In this document: piece after piece, positions 1 through 12,959 of the stretch
Layout of the letters: every line of letters starts with the position of its first letter
Numbering within the stretch: position 1 is the stretch's first letter
Assembly (NCBI GenBank): GCA_021397835.1
Contig: JAJFZO010000566.1
Span: 2,852,001 to 2,916,000 of the forward strand
Direction: 5' to 3'
DNA: 64,000 nt
Source: Moringa oleifera
Lineage: Eukaryota > Streptophyta > Magnoliopsida > Brassicales > Moringaceae
Position numbers and translations under genes: made by a program
The notes under the pieces: model-generated
What the model was told of the DNA's origin: nothing
Seen by the model: only the letters and a program-made list of their open reading frames with translations
Databases searched by the model: none

Positions 1-2460
1 AAGGTGTTTTTGCAATTTCTTATTTTAATGTAATAAATAAATAAATAAATAAAATTTTAATAATTAATTCTGTTAAAACGTTTACTACTTCAGATAGCAA
101 TGAATTTTAATAAACAATATGTACAATTACAAGATTACATTAAGTGTTATCATAATTTTGTATTGAATAAATTAAATTTATTAACTTAATGCAATATAAA
201 TTTAAACATTATCTTATAACATGCAAATAAAAATATTTTATAAAATATATCTGTCCATAATTTTAAATATCAAAAATAGAGCTTATTTTGTTGCAATAAA
301 ATGAGATTGGAACGAAGGTCTTATAAATTGGAACAAAACAGTTTAAGGCTCTTTAGTAGGTGAGATTAGATTTAATTATTTGATAAGAAAGATTGGTGTA
401 GAATGAGATATATTTCAACTTAATTTTAAAATATTTTTATATTAAAAAATATAATTTGACATTTATTATAAATTTAAATTGTAAAGTGAACATTATATAA
501 GATCATGTTGTTTATCTTATATTATCAATCAAATTTTTATATTTAAAAAATAACAAATTGAACTTTAATCTATCAATTTGGATTAAATATTGAATTTTAT
601 AAATAAATTTAGTAATTGAATGTATTAAAATAAAGATCTTATATAATAAATTTTTAATTTAAAATTTTTCAATGAATATAAAAAAATTCAAACTGCCATC
701 ACAAATTTTTAATTTTTTAAATACTAAAAATATATTTTTAATTTATATTATTAAAATTTTAAAAGTATATGAAAAATAAATATTAAATAAAAATTATTCA
801 AATTTGAGAAATAAACTTAAAATAGAGTGAATAATTCATCATTTTAAAGTATTTCAATAATGAATATATTTTTAATTTTTTATAATCATTTAAAATAAGA
901 TTTTATTTAAACTAGTAAATTAACAAATTAAGTTTTGATTTATCATTTTTTAAATATGAAGATTTGATTGATAATATGAAATAAACATTAAAGTTTCATA
1001 TAATGTTTATCATACACTATATTATAATTAATTAATAAACATAATGATTATTTTTAATTTTAATTAATTTCTTCATTTTGAATTATATTTTTATATTTTT
1101 ATTATTTAAAATTATTATAAAATACTATAAATATGAACATTAACATAAAAATTAATTACAAATATTTAGAATACTAATATCACTAATCGAAGTTGACTTT
1201 ATCTAAAATAGCTTAAAAATTAAAGTAAAAGTAATATGATGTAATGTTGATTATCATTTTGGGTTGCATTATGTATAACTAATTAATAAACATATAAAAT
1301 TACTTGAATATTTTTTGCAAATTATATTTATACTAATTTAAAATATTTTTATTTAAATATGTTAATTACATAAATAAAAAACTAATTTCATCTTTATTTC
1401 AACCCATTATAGTATGAAATATTTTTATCCCATAAGATAAATTTTTTAATAAAATAAAATAAATATGAGATAATATTATCTTAATATTTTATTCTTACAT
1501 CAAACATGAGATTAAAATAAAAATTATTTTATCCAAATTCTACTTTGTGTAACACACATGACATTAAAATGTTCCAGTTAAATGATTCAAAAATGAAATT
1601 AAATTGATAAATTACATAGAACAAAACAGCTAGAAAATGATGTCGGGGCTGTGAAAATTGTTACCATGAGCTGGAACAATGGCCTTAAACTACATAACAT
1701 ATTTATAAATACACCAAAAATTGAGTTATGATATAATGTTTATTATCAGTTTGATTGATATTATAATTAACAAATTGTTAGATATAATTATTTAATATTT
1801 ATTTATTTTATTTAAAAATATTAATATACTTAAACAATATAATATATTTATATATTTTTAATATACATTTATAAATATGTTAAAAGTTAAAAGAACGCGC
1901 TTAAATAACATAACATATTTAAATAACATTGTCTATTTATAAATAAATTTTATTTTTTTGTAATTTATCTTAATCTGATTCTTACATCAAATATCAAATT
2001 GTGATAAAAAATTATCTTATCTCAATTTTTTTATATAACAAATATGATCTTAAGAGGTTCAAATTGGTAAATTTACATTAACATAAATGCAAGAGAAAAA
2101 CAGAACAGCGTTGGTTACATGAATGTTGTTATTGGAAACGAAATAACGAGCTTAAATAATATAATATATTTATAAATATATTAACAGTCAGATTATGATG
2201 TAATTTTTATTATTAGTTTTGATTGCATTATAATTACTTAATATTATAAACATATCAATCACTATAATTATGTATTGTTTGCTATCACTTTGGATGACAT
2301 GATAATTAATTTAAAATCATTTTTTATTCTATATATTAATGATATAAATTAAAATTTAATTTCATCTTCATTATAATCTATTATATTATGAAATATTTTT
2401 ATTGCATCAATTTAAACGGATAAAATTAAGTATTTTTTTTACAATAAAATAACTAGGAAA
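1..2460. repeat. AT-rich intergenic DNA with degenerate tandem repetition
   Basis: No open frame or RNA gene is visible. The stretch is extremely AT-rich. Between about 1.2 and 2.45 kb similar blocks recur roughly every 450-500 bases: a block reading like 'tatgatgtaatgttgattatca' at about 1236, 1726 and 2193, and a block reading like 'attcttacatcaaacatgag' at about 1491 and 1978. These look like old, diverged tandem copies of a non-coding unit. The family is not recognised. Confidence 0.5.
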
Positions 2461-2675
2461 TAAAACGTGACGCTGGGCGTAAAGCTTTTTAAATTTCAGT
2501 TCTGTTTCCATGGAACTTGTAAAACAGAATAGCAGGTAAAGATACTTTGTATTCCAAAACAAAATTTCAATTTTTCTGAAGAACAAAAAGAAAATGAAAT
2601 TCTAACAGTAACCGCATGATATTAGAAATTAGGATCTTTTAGTCTCTCTCCATCTGCGGGTGCCGAGATCTACAG

Positions 2676-4025
2676 ATGGCTTTCTCCATGGCCTGCAAAT
2701 TGGTCATATCGGCGATTACAGTCTTCTGTTTCTTGTTGCCGATCGAATTGGTGTTTACTCAGCAGATCTCCGCCGTTGAATCTACCCAAGCAGATTGCAA
2801 CAGCCGGTGGATCCACATCAGAAGCCTGCCGTCGCGGTTCAATCTCGATCTCCTCGCTGACTGCTCGCAATACCCTCTTTTCGATGATCTGTGCCCGTAT
2901 TTGGCCAACCATGGTCTCGGTCCCAAGACCCACAACCGCTCTCACAGCTGGTACCGTACTGAGCCTTCCTTGCTCGAACTCGTTTTCCATAGGAGGATCC
3001 TCGAGTACCCATGTCTTACTCCTGACCCGAATCTCGCTAACGCCATATACCTCCCTTACTATGCTGCACTTGATTCTTTGAGATACCTCTACGGCCCTGA
3101 TGTGAACTCTAGCATGGAGCACGGAATGGAGCTCTTCCGGTTTCTGAGTCTCGACTCGCCTGAAGTATGGTCCCGTCACATGGGTCATGACCATTTCTTG
3201 CTCATGGCTCGACCCGCTTGGGATTTCTCGCAGCCGTTGACGAATGACCCTCCTGTATGGGGCACTTCGTTTCTTGAACTGCCGGAGTTCTTCAATGTCA
3301 CTGCATTGGTGCTGGAGTCCAGACCTTGGCCATGGCAGGAACAGGCCGTGCCTTACCCGACATCTTATCATCCTTCCAATTTAAGGTTCTTGGAATCCTG
3401 GGTTCAACGCGTTAAGAGGGCAAGGAGGACCACTTTCATGCTTTTCGCTGGTGGTGGAGGAGTCTCTGCAACCCCTAATATCCGGCGGAGCATCAGGAAC
3501 GAGTGCCTGAACAGCTCCGACACCTCAGTAAGCGATGGAGGGTATGCCAAGGTGTGTGAGATTGTGGATTGCTCCAATAGTATGTGCGAGCACGACCCAA
3601 TAAGGTACATGAAGCCTATGCTGCAGGCAACCTTCTGTTTGCAGCCTCCGGGGGACACACCCACCAGGAGGTCTACATTCGATGGGATTCTCGCAGGCTG
3701 CATACCCGTTTTCTTTGAAGATCAGTCTGCAAAGTCTCAGTATCAATGGCATCTGCCAGAAGACGAGTATGATCAATTTTCAGTGTCGATTCCTAAGGAG
3801 GATGTGGTGTTCAAGGGGCTGAAGATCTTTGATGAACTGCTGGCTATACCAAAGAGTGAAGTGAGAAGGATGAGAGAAAGAGTTATAGAGTTGATCCCAA
3901 GACTAATCTACAGAAGACATGGCAGTTCAATGGGCTTGAGGAGCAAGAAGGATGCCTTTGATGTTGCTATTGAGGGCATTTTGCAGAGGATCAAGTCCAG
4001 GCTTGAAGGTCATTCAGTTCAATGA
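2676..4025 (+). CDS. GT47 exostosin-family glycosyltransferase, xyloglucan galactosyltransferase-like (MUR3 clade)
   Basis: This is a single-exon gene of 449 codons. The N-terminus (about residues 7-28) is a hydrophobic signal anchor, as expected for a type II Golgi membrane protein. The exostosin-type GT47 domain starts near residue 45 (WIHIRSLPSRFN) and runs to about residue 420. The family hallmark lies near residues 310-348: 'FCLQPPGDTPTRRS' followed by 'DGILAGCIPVFF', the usual nucleotide-sugar binding region. Members of this clade transfer galactose or related sugars onto xyloglucan side chains or other wall polymers in the Golgi lumen; the exact acceptor cannot be read from sequence. 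Length fits the shorter MUR3-like plant paralogues. The ATG at 2676 gives a good signal anchor; a second Met six codons later is possible. It converges with the KAS III gene, about 500 bases apart. No frameshift is seen. Confidence 0.88.
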   Translation: MAFSMACKLVISAITVFCFLLPIELVFTQQISAVESTQADCNSRWIHIRSLPSRFNLDLLADCSQYPLFDDLCPYLANHGLGPKTHNRSHSWYRTEPSLLELVFHRRILEYPCLTPDPNLANAIYLPYYAALDSLRYLYGPDVNSSMEHGMELFRFLSLDSPEVWSRHMGHDHFLLMARPAWDFSQPLTNDPPVWGTSFLELPEFFNVTALVLESRPWPWQEQAVPYPTSYHPSNLRFLESWVQRVKRARRTTFMLFAGGGGVSATPNIRRSIRNECLNSSDTSVSDGGYAKVCEIVDCSNSMCEHDPIRYMKPMLQATFCLQPPGDTPTRRSTFDGILAGCIPVFFEDQSAKSQYQWHLPEDEYDQFSVSIPKEDVVFKGLKIFDELLAIPKSEVRRMRERVIELIPRLIYRRHGSSMGLRSKKDAFDVAIEGILQRIKSRLEGHSVQ

Positions 4026-4144
4026 GCTGCATCTGGAAATCTTTTTGTTCCTGTAATTAGTATCTTTTAGTTTTGTTTCTTACTTTTGATGACTGAAAGA
4101 TGGAGAGAAGATGGAATTATCTGTTTCTCTATTTCACAGAAATC

Positions 4145-4150
4145 AATAAA
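4145..4150 (+). terminator. Probable polyadenylation signal of the GT47 gene
   Basis: A canonical AATAAA hexamer lies 120 bases after the GT47 stop codon in an AT-rich 3' region, a normal plant 3'UTR distance. The position is inferred only. Confidence 0.4.
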
Positions 4151-4521
4151 TTCTCAGTGTTGGAAGATCATGAAGTATTCTGCAACAAGATCAAAAGCAA
4201 TGCTGCAATTTGAAAAAATGCCAATTAACCTCTGAAGACAAAACTGTTCACTCCATTGGTAAAAGGAACTATCTTAATGCTGCACATTATCCTTACATAA
4301 AATTCAAGAGAGATGTGAAGGATAGAAGGAAAAAAGAATATGATTTATTAGCAGTGCATGATCTACAATTTAATAAAATCCAAACAAACAAAAGCAAAAT
4401 GAAGAAGATGAAGATGCTTTGGCTAAGAGGCCTGTTGTATCTTATCTGGGGGGTAAGGGCACCTAGAAAAGGATTTCTCTTCTATTCCTCTTCTCTTCAT
4501 TACACAGGCTTTGCATCGAAT

Positions 4522-7500
4522 TCATCCCCATCTAAGAATAGCAGAACCCCAAGTTAGACCAGCACCAAAACCAGCAGCTGCAATTGTATGACCTGGTTTC
4601 ACCTTCCCAGCTCGAACAGCTTCATCCAATGCCAACGGAATGGATGCAGCACTCGTGTTACCATAATTGGCCAAATTTGATATGACGCGCTCTGGTGGAA
4701 CTTGTAATCGAGTTGCAACTGCATCAATGATCCTCTGGTTGGCCTGCATTTACGCATTCCTGTTAACTATTGATCTTTCCTTGTCAGCACTCAATCGACA
4801 TTAAAAGCATATGATCATCATCCACTTTGAAGACGCAATAGGGTGAGCTTATTTTCTATTTGCATCGTTCATCAGAATTGGGTATATTTTGCTTGGGAGC
4901 TTTGTGGGTTCCATATTCATACCTGATGGAGCAGAAGCCAATCGATGCAGGATGCAGAGAGACCAGCCTTTCCTAGAGCAGACTCAATTGACTGAGGCAC
5001 GCATCGCACAGCAAAGCGGAAGACTTCTTTTCCATTCATTTGAATGCAGGAATATGAGGAGTGTCGTGGAGGAAAGTCTAACACTGAACCATTACTACCC
5101 AAGACATCATCTGTTTCACTTACTTTCAAACTGGCATGTAGATGTCTGCAACAAGACTGACAGCTCAGTCACATTCCTTGAGGAAAGTAATTCAATTTTT
5201 TTTTCTGCTAACCAGCATGAAAATTGTGTACCTTCCACCATCACCATCACTATGCAAATCAAAACTTAGCAAACCATCCTCCTCACTGTTACAGGCCTGC
5301 AAAAACATTATGTGGCCAACACCAGTGGCATGAATTATTATTGCAGAAGAAAGGAAGGTAAGAGGGTTTAATAAGTTTTCAATTGACAATAGAATCAGTA
5401 TAACTCATAAAGAAAAACAAGATAGACATATGCAGCTAACAGGAAACTAAAATGATGGCAATGGAGATAAGGTAGGAGAATCTGAAACCGAAATCGATAT
5501 TTTTGTTTCTAAAATATTATGTCTGAAGCAAAGGCAGAGTTCAGCTAGTCGATTTTGGTAGAAGTGGCGCATGCAAGTGACAAGGAATCAGGTTCCTCCA
5601 GTTCCCAAACTTCAGATGCAGAGAGATTGCTAATTGAGACGTAAATTGGAATTTTCCTTGAAGAATGATGAACCGAATATGTAACATAGCAAGCCTAGTA
5701 CGCTAGACAAAGTAAAAACGAAAAGGAACTTCACTAAGAATTAGATGCATCTTCAATCAAACACAAGCAAATACCTTGCATCACTCTGTGAAAGAACAAA
5801 AAACAAAGATAATACCTGAACTACCACAGCACCAGCAGCATCACCAAAGAGAATGCAGGTCCCTCTATCCGTCCAATCAACAAACCTGGAAAGTGCATCA
5901 GCCCCAATCACTAGAACATTATGAAAGCCACCTCCTGTGATGGGAAAAAAGTAGAGGCTTTATTATATGCCGGGGCAGCCATAATTGAGACCTCATCACT
6001 GTAAAGTAAATGAATCCATTACCCCTAATGTGACAAGCAGCAGAGACAAGACCCAGCATAAATCCGCTACATGCAGCTGTAATATCATATGCCAATGGAT
6101 TTTTCGTGCAGCCAAGAGCTTTTTGGATCTGATAATTACCAGGAATGGGGAGAAAAGAGAGCAAAGACAGTGTGAAAATTTGTTGAAGTGGTTATAATGC
6201 TAGGCTGATGCAGAAAAAAGTAGAAAAAACTTAGCAACACAGTTTTAATAGTTTGGAAGTGTGCCCCCAGAATTGAAGTTTGATAACCATCAATTCCAAA
6301 ATTAATCACACAGTATTAATGGTTTAGGGATGCCAAGACCTTCACTTAAAATTTGCTACAAGCACACTGTTGTTCAATATGCCATGAGACAAGCAAGTTC
6401 CAGGTCATACAGGACCTCAGGTTTATCATCAAGTTGCTCAACCTAAAACATGAAAACTACTATCTTTGATCTCCCCATTCCATTCAGTTATAGGTATATA
6501 TCAACCTATAGTCTTCTACCTGAGGAGCACTGCCAAAGATATCCTCTGGAGTAGATGTGCACAACAAGACTAGATCAACATCAGCAGGATCAACCTCTGC
6601 CATCTGAAGAGCTTTTGCTGCCGCCTGCACTGCTAGATTTGTCAAGCTATCTTTGCCTGTATGAGCAATGTCAATTAGAAGTTATTAAACTATTTATGAA
6701 ATAAGTTGTATCCCTTTAGAGTCATCCTAAATCTTCACGGTTCCGAGATCTGATATTAGAATACAGTACAAATATGAACTGACCTGAAATCACTCGCCGG
6801 TTGCGGATCCCTGTGCGGACTGATATCCATTCGTCATTAGTATCAACTATCATTGCAAGATCATCATTGGAAACCTGAAGAGTTGGCACAGCTGAACCAC
6901 ATCCAATCAACTTGCAGCCTTTACTCATGAGACTGGTTTTTTTTTTAAAAAAAAAAAAAAGGAAAAGGAAAAGAATGGAACTAGATTAGAAATTTATCAT
7001 CCTCTGACTAAAAGTCTCATTTGACAGAATCAAATTAGAGATCAAAACACTTCTCATAATAGTAATGGATTGATACTCATATATGAAAGTGCAATTTCAA
7101 GCAGCTGGCAAGTTATTCAACAAAGGAATGAGTAGGTTGTAGGTTGTTCGATTCTAGTTATATCTTATATTCTACAACAAAATCATTTTCCATACCATGA
7201 TTAAGAGTAGACTAGTACTAACGGTCTAAGCTGATCAAGATACACAAATAAACTGTGGAATCAAAAGAATATCCAGGTAAAATTGAAGTTCATATGCGTG
7301 TATATACATATATATAATATATGTAAACAAATAAATTAAAAGAAAATAAAGCTTATGGAATGCATATCTTTGGTATGAAAAAAGAGGGTGAAATACAAGA
7401 AAAGGACAAGCCTAAAAGTCTGTCAAAAAACATATTACATAGAGACCTGTACCCCACAATCATCAAATTCAGTTCTGTAATATATCACAGTAAAAGGATT

Positions 7501-8758
7501 AATCATACCTTTTCACTTTGGTACAATCTTCTCTCCACTATGGAAAACCAAACCAACAAATATAGGCATATCGCTTAGAAGAATGCCACACCACTAACTT
7601 AGCTTCCCAGGAGATTCAATCATTCCCCCCCTCCCCCCCAAACAAAAAAAAAAAAAAAAGCTTCATTGGCATGCCTGCAGACTAATGCATCTTGAGATTG
7701 ATTTGCTAGACCATTATATACCGAGTCATGCTCAGTAGCAAACGCAGGGCATAAGAACTAGAAACTATATACCTCCAGTTTTGGATCAGAGTATATCTGC
7801 TTGCATCCACAAGAATGCAGTAATCTAGACCAACAAGCAGATGATGCACAGAGCTCATAATATCAGATGTTTGTCTTCATCTGAAAATTAAAATATCTAT
7901 AACCACAATTTTCTTATTTAACAACAAATAGGAACAGCTTTCATATCAAATTCATTCAAAGAACTTCCATTAATCAATAATCAGACCAGTCGACCAGCAT
8001 GGAAAATTGAGAAGTTCAATGACTAATGCATTGCTTACTGATCTCAAAACTTTTGATAACCTCTGAATACCAGCCATGCTCTTTAAACAACTTCACAGTG
8101 CAAGCCCAGAGAAAAGTCGGTTGAGCTGGCGAAGAATCTTATTGACATAGGAATTACCGACAACAGATTCCCAGCAAGAGCAATCAAAAAAACCTGTGCA
8201 CCATTACTCTAGTAGATCCTAATCTTAGAAAAAGCAATAAAATCAACTCGCCATCTCTTTATACTTCAATTTCTCATGCAAGAGCAATTCAACCAAGAAC
8301 TTCTAATAATCATCATATAATATTCAAAAACTTGAATGGAGACAAAACTAAAGAATAAAAACACAAAATTCCACCAAATTGAATTAAGCAAACACATCCC
8401 CCATTTTGAGAACAAAGATCTCCAATCAAGGCCCAATCGAAAATCCGAGTTAATTTTGTACCTTTTCTCTAAAACCAAAACAGTTAGTAAACACAAAGCC
8501 AGCTCCGTTAAGGACCTTAAACGCAGCAACGAAGCTACCAATGACCAACAAAAGGAATCAGAGAGAAAGTCACCTGGGTACTCGCGATTCCGAACGGGAA
8601 GCGTGCCTCTCTGCCCCTTCAACGGTGCTGGAGCAGAAAACCCTCTTGCAGATTCCCTGGGAGGCGCAAAACCCAGATCGAGGAATGCTTACAGGAGCCT
8701 GAATCCTGCTCCTCAGGCTTGGAACTGAAGGGGTAAACAACCCAGATGCATTGGCCAT
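4522..8758 (-). CDS. KAS III: 3-oxoacyl-[acyl-carrier-protein] synthase III, chloroplastic (KAS III)
   Basis: KAS III starts plastid fatty-acid synthesis by condensing acetyl-CoA with malonyl-ACP. Eight coding exons close in frame on the minus strand: 8758-8574, 6932-6784, 6656-6520, 6128-6023, 5934-5816, 5296-5232, 5145-4923 and 4743-4522, all with GT-AG introns, giving 401 residues, the usual plant length. The start MANASGLF matches the plant family; an upstream in-frame Met at 8785 is less likely. Residues 1 to about 60 form a Ser/Arg-rich plastid transit peptide. The thiolase-fold catalytic triad is present: Cys177 in ITAACSGF, His327 in LLHQANQR and Asn357 in NYGNTS. The exon 7/8 junction falls one residue after the catalytic His. 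Intron 1 is long (about 1.6 kb). No damage is seen. The symbol follows the plant enzyme, the homologue of bacterial FabH. Confidence 0.96.
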
Positions 8759-8898
8759 TACACACGCTAAAAACGAACTATCCACACCAAGAAACAGAAA
8801 TGACCGGAGAAAGAAAATGAGAATGTATGAGCTTTTGAAAGAGAAACTAAAGATCTTTTCAGCTCATATTTCAGAGAACACTGATGTAATGGAAAGTG

Positions 8899-8904
8899 TA
8901 TATA
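8899..8904 (-). promoter_or_regulatory. Probable TATA box of the KAS III gene
   Basis: On the minus strand TATATA sits about 140 bases upstream of the KAS III start codon, consistent with a leader of about 110 bases. It is a motif match only. Confidence 0.45.
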
Positions 8905-9990
8905 GAGCCCATAATAGAAAATAGAACAAGTAAAAGAAAATGAAGGAAATAATACAGGAAAAATATATTTTATTATTAAAAATGCAATGACAGAGAAACC
9001 ACTTTCTCAGTTTTGCTTTTAATTTCTTGTCAATCTTTGGAAGCTCCGAAGAAAAGAAAAGATTGGGCGATTATGCCTAAACCCAATCTGAGCGAACTCC
9101 TATGCTTCCCACCCCTCTCGCTTAGTCATGCTTTGCTTTCCCATTCCCAAAGATTCAATTCTCTAATACATCACCAGGTGGTGAATAATCCAGGCCAAGC
9201 AATTAACACTTAACGCGTAGGCTGCCTCATTAAGCACAGCCTTCTTAGTGCACGTGGCTACCATCTATTGGTTGATTGTTTCCACTTAAATAGATCGCTA
9301 CGTACGAGATTACAGATATTTGAATTCTGTTTTCGTTTCGCCAACGTGTTCTTTCGGTCTTCCCTAAGTCCTCCATTTAATTCTTGCCCGCAACTATGAA
9401 AACATAATACTATTGTGCATCTACTTGTTATCTTAAATTAACCCCCTTTTTTTTTGACATTTTTTAAAAAACTTAAAAGATATAGGAAAATTAAAATTTT
9501 AAGTGTAATTACAATAATAACATCATCGCATTTATAGAGCTAAGATTTGACTATTCTTGTAGTTGCTGTCAATGTCTAACATAAGTTTCTGCGAAACAAG
9601 ATGAAGCATACCATAAGTATGAAAATTCAGTATAAGATAAGAAGAATTAAACACGCAATGTCAAGTGCATCATTTTATTGGGCAAGGTTAGTTATAATAA
9701 TTGAAATTAAAATTATTAATTTTGGTATTTATATACTTGAGAAAATCAATCAAGTCAAAAATTTGAATAGTTAAAATTAAAATGAATGATTTGGGAAATT
9801 AACAACTTATCATTGAAGAATGTGACACATTTTGTTCTGTGTAAAATAGAAAGTGCGCATTTTTCTAATTTATTGCAAAATAATAAAATAATTTTTTAAT
9901 ATTGTTGTGGGTAATAGTTTTGACTTTGTTATCGTTTATAATATTTTATTTTCTTAGGTTAGATAAGGTAGGTGAGAATTCACAATTTTG
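8905..9990. other. Intergenic; no gene seen
   Basis: The first 500 bases are upstream DNA of the KAS III gene with moderate GC. After about 9.4 kb it grades into AT-rich sequence. A short frame at 9013-9213 has no recognisable features. Confidence 0.5.
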
Positions 9991-10109
9991 GGGTAACTCA
10001 TGGAGTTGTATGACATATATTAATTTGCCTATGTTGCAAATAAAGAAATAAAATGAGATTAAAAAAATTATTATTTTCATCTGAAATGTAATTATTTATA
10101 ACCCATCAT

Positions 10110-10260
10110 TCAATACTAAAAAGGCGCAAATGAATTATATCATAATTATGACAATCAATAAATTTTCAATGGATATAAAGTGAGAAAAAAAATTTAATAT
10201 AAAAGGATTGAAGCATGTATCTTGAAATATAAATAGACATCCATTATAATATTCATAACA
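10110..10260 (-). repeat. Degenerate 3' LTR of the Copia relic (inner part)
   Basis: The stretch around 'gaagcatgtatcttgaaata' and 'tccattataatattcataac' has a diverged counterpart at about 14950-15006 ('aaagcatatatcttgaaaac', 'taccgtatgattcataat'). It ends in CA (TG on the element strand) immediately before a T-rich tract. The outer boundary is uncertain. Confidence 0.55.
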
Positions 10261-12959
10261 TTTTTTTTTTGGATGCTCACATATAAAGAATTTTAATAAA
10301 ATCTTATTCGAAAAAACTCAATTTCTCAAATGTTGTAATTGATAATGGTTTAGTAAATAAATCTGTTAAATTGTTAACAAAACGAATCTGTTGCATATCA
10401 ATGTCATCACCCTTTTAAAAATCATGAGATAAAAAAAAAATTGATGAGATATATTTTCTTTTATCTCTTTTTAGTTGAGCTATGCGTGCAACATTATTTT
10501 TATACATTGTTGTAGTGATGGTGTTGATATTTGACAAAACCATATGTCTTCTAAATTCATTAAATCATTAATTTCATTCATAGATATTCTTGACTTATAT
10601 TTCACTAATCGCAAGAATTTTGATATAGATTAAATAAGTAGTTGTTATAGTTTACTTTGTTGAACTCCTCGATATAGCAATTCTACCACATGTGAATGAA
10701 TAATATGTTTGAGATCAATCTTTATGTGAATCAAATAAATAACTTGCATATTATTGAAATAAAATAATGTCAATCTTTTCTTAAAAATAACAAAGTATGT
10801 ACTTAATTCTATTCTAATGTCTTTGTCTCAGAGAAAAGTTATATCTTATTAAGAAATTTACTAAAAAAAATCAAGTTGTTTATTATTAATAAAATACATT
10901 AGTGCACTTATTATACTAAGATATTATACTTCAAGATCTAGGAGTTCTTCATTGTTTTCTTGGAATCGAAAAATGCTTTTTTTCACATTGGATGATCTAA
11001 CAACTATTTGGGTACTTAAAAGGATATATTTTATCCATATAGAATTGTATTTAGACCTTCTCAGTATAAGTAGATCGACGAGTGAAAATTTCATCTACTA
11101 GATGCTTGATTTATAAGATGAAATAAAATTTTATTTTTCTTGAGTCTTTCATCTCAAATTCTCACTTTATATAATTTATTTCTTTAGGTAGATTATCAAG
11201 TATACTAATAGTATTTATAACATCAACAAATACTGTAATTATAGTAAATTCAAAATTGGATTTTTTTTATAAAATGCATGGGCAAATAGGATCATTTTTA
11301 TACATTTTCTTTGACTAATAATCACGAAGACATACCATATGCATCTAGATTCTAATACAAAAACTTTTAAAAATTTAATGGAATACATTTTTTAGAAACT
11401 TGAATCATATGCTGCAAGCATTTTAAATTTTTTGGAGATTTTTATGTAGATATTGTTATCAAGTGAGCGATATAAATAGGTTGTGACCATATAAGAACAC
11501 ATATCTAACTTTAGCTAGTATATAAAAAAAAATTCTTAGTGTAGCTGCATCCATTATAGAAAAATATGTCTTTTCATAATCAATACCAAGTTTGTAAGAA
11601 TTCTTGTGCAACAAGTCGCATTTTATATTGTACAATCTCACTTTTTTCATCTCATCTTCCCACGAAAAACTATTTGCGTCTCACTAAATCTACATTTTTT
11701 GGTGTTTGGACTACCAATCCAAATTCTTCATATTTTGTGAGTGACTTTAACTCAGCTTAAACTGCATCTTTTTAATTTAGCCAATCATTTTTATGTCAAC
11801 ATTTTTCAATAGTATTTAGTTCAAGATCATCATTTTTTGTTATAATATCTAGCATTGCTTTGTATGCAAAAAATGTTGTCCACAATAATTTCTTTTTGAT
11901 TTCATCTTTTTTCAATAGTAACATAATTTATTAAGATCTCGATGTTTACATCACGTTCAAATATTTGAACATCTTTTAAGGTTTTATAATTATTTATGTC
12001 AATAACTTCTTTTAAATTGCTTATATTTCAACCTCTTCTAAGATTTTATAATGATTTATATCAATAACTTCTTCTAAATTGCTTCCTTCTTCAATAGGTC
12101 ATTTTGATTAATAGCTTTTCTCTTCTTTCGAGGATCTTTATCTTTTGAAATTGATTGGTCCGCCATACTTTAAGCGTAGGTAAAGTTCATTAGCTTTAAA
12201 TGGTCTTATAAGGACATCAATTAATGCTGGAGCTTTTGTAGATCATACATGTGATTTTATCAGTTTGTCTTACGTCAATAAATGCATCAGATAATTGATT
12301 GGCAATGCTTTATAAATGAATATTCCTTTGAACTCCTGGTTTACATTATTTTGTTTATAAATCAAAATATGATAATAATGATGCATTCTAGGTAATTTTT
12401 TTTTAACTATTTTTTTCTCTTCTTGAAGTTATAAAAACTTGTCTCATTAAGGTGACAGTCGGCAAATATAATCGTAAAAAAATCACCAATAAGAGATTCA
12501 AGATGCTTAAAAAAGTTAATTCATATATAGCATATATTCTTAACATTTTTTATAGTAACATTTCAGTGTGTTGTAGTGGAGTAATTAGAACATGTATTAC
12601 ATAACTAAATACCTATAGATGGAAAAAAAATTAAGTTTTTGATCAAAAACTAATTACAATAAAGAGTATTTGTGATATGATATTGGTTGAATGCAAAGAA
12701 GTGTTGCCAAATATAAAATAGTATGTCCCCAAATAAAGATATAAGGAGTTTTTGTTTCGCATAGGCAATAGTTTTATAATTAATTAGACAAGTCTAATAA
12801 AATATTTAGCTAAACCATTTTATGTATATCCATGGTAAATATGATGTTCAACAATTATTCCAACCATCATACAATAATCATTAAATACTTGATATGAAAA
12901 TTTGTTAATATTATCAAGATGAATCATCTTGATTAAGGACTAATGACAAAAAATATCAT

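Noticed and set aside
2670..3371. Long minus-strand open frame opposite the GT47 gene
   Set aside because: It is antisense to a clearly conserved coding region and has no recognisable domain.
4210..4557. Plus-strand frame between GT47 and KAS III
   Set aside because: Low-complexity Lys-rich translation that overlaps the 3' end of KAS III on the other strand; most likely UTR.
8336..8728. Plus-strand frame over the KAS III first exon
   Set aside because: It covers the transit-peptide exon and intron 1 in antisense, with no family features.
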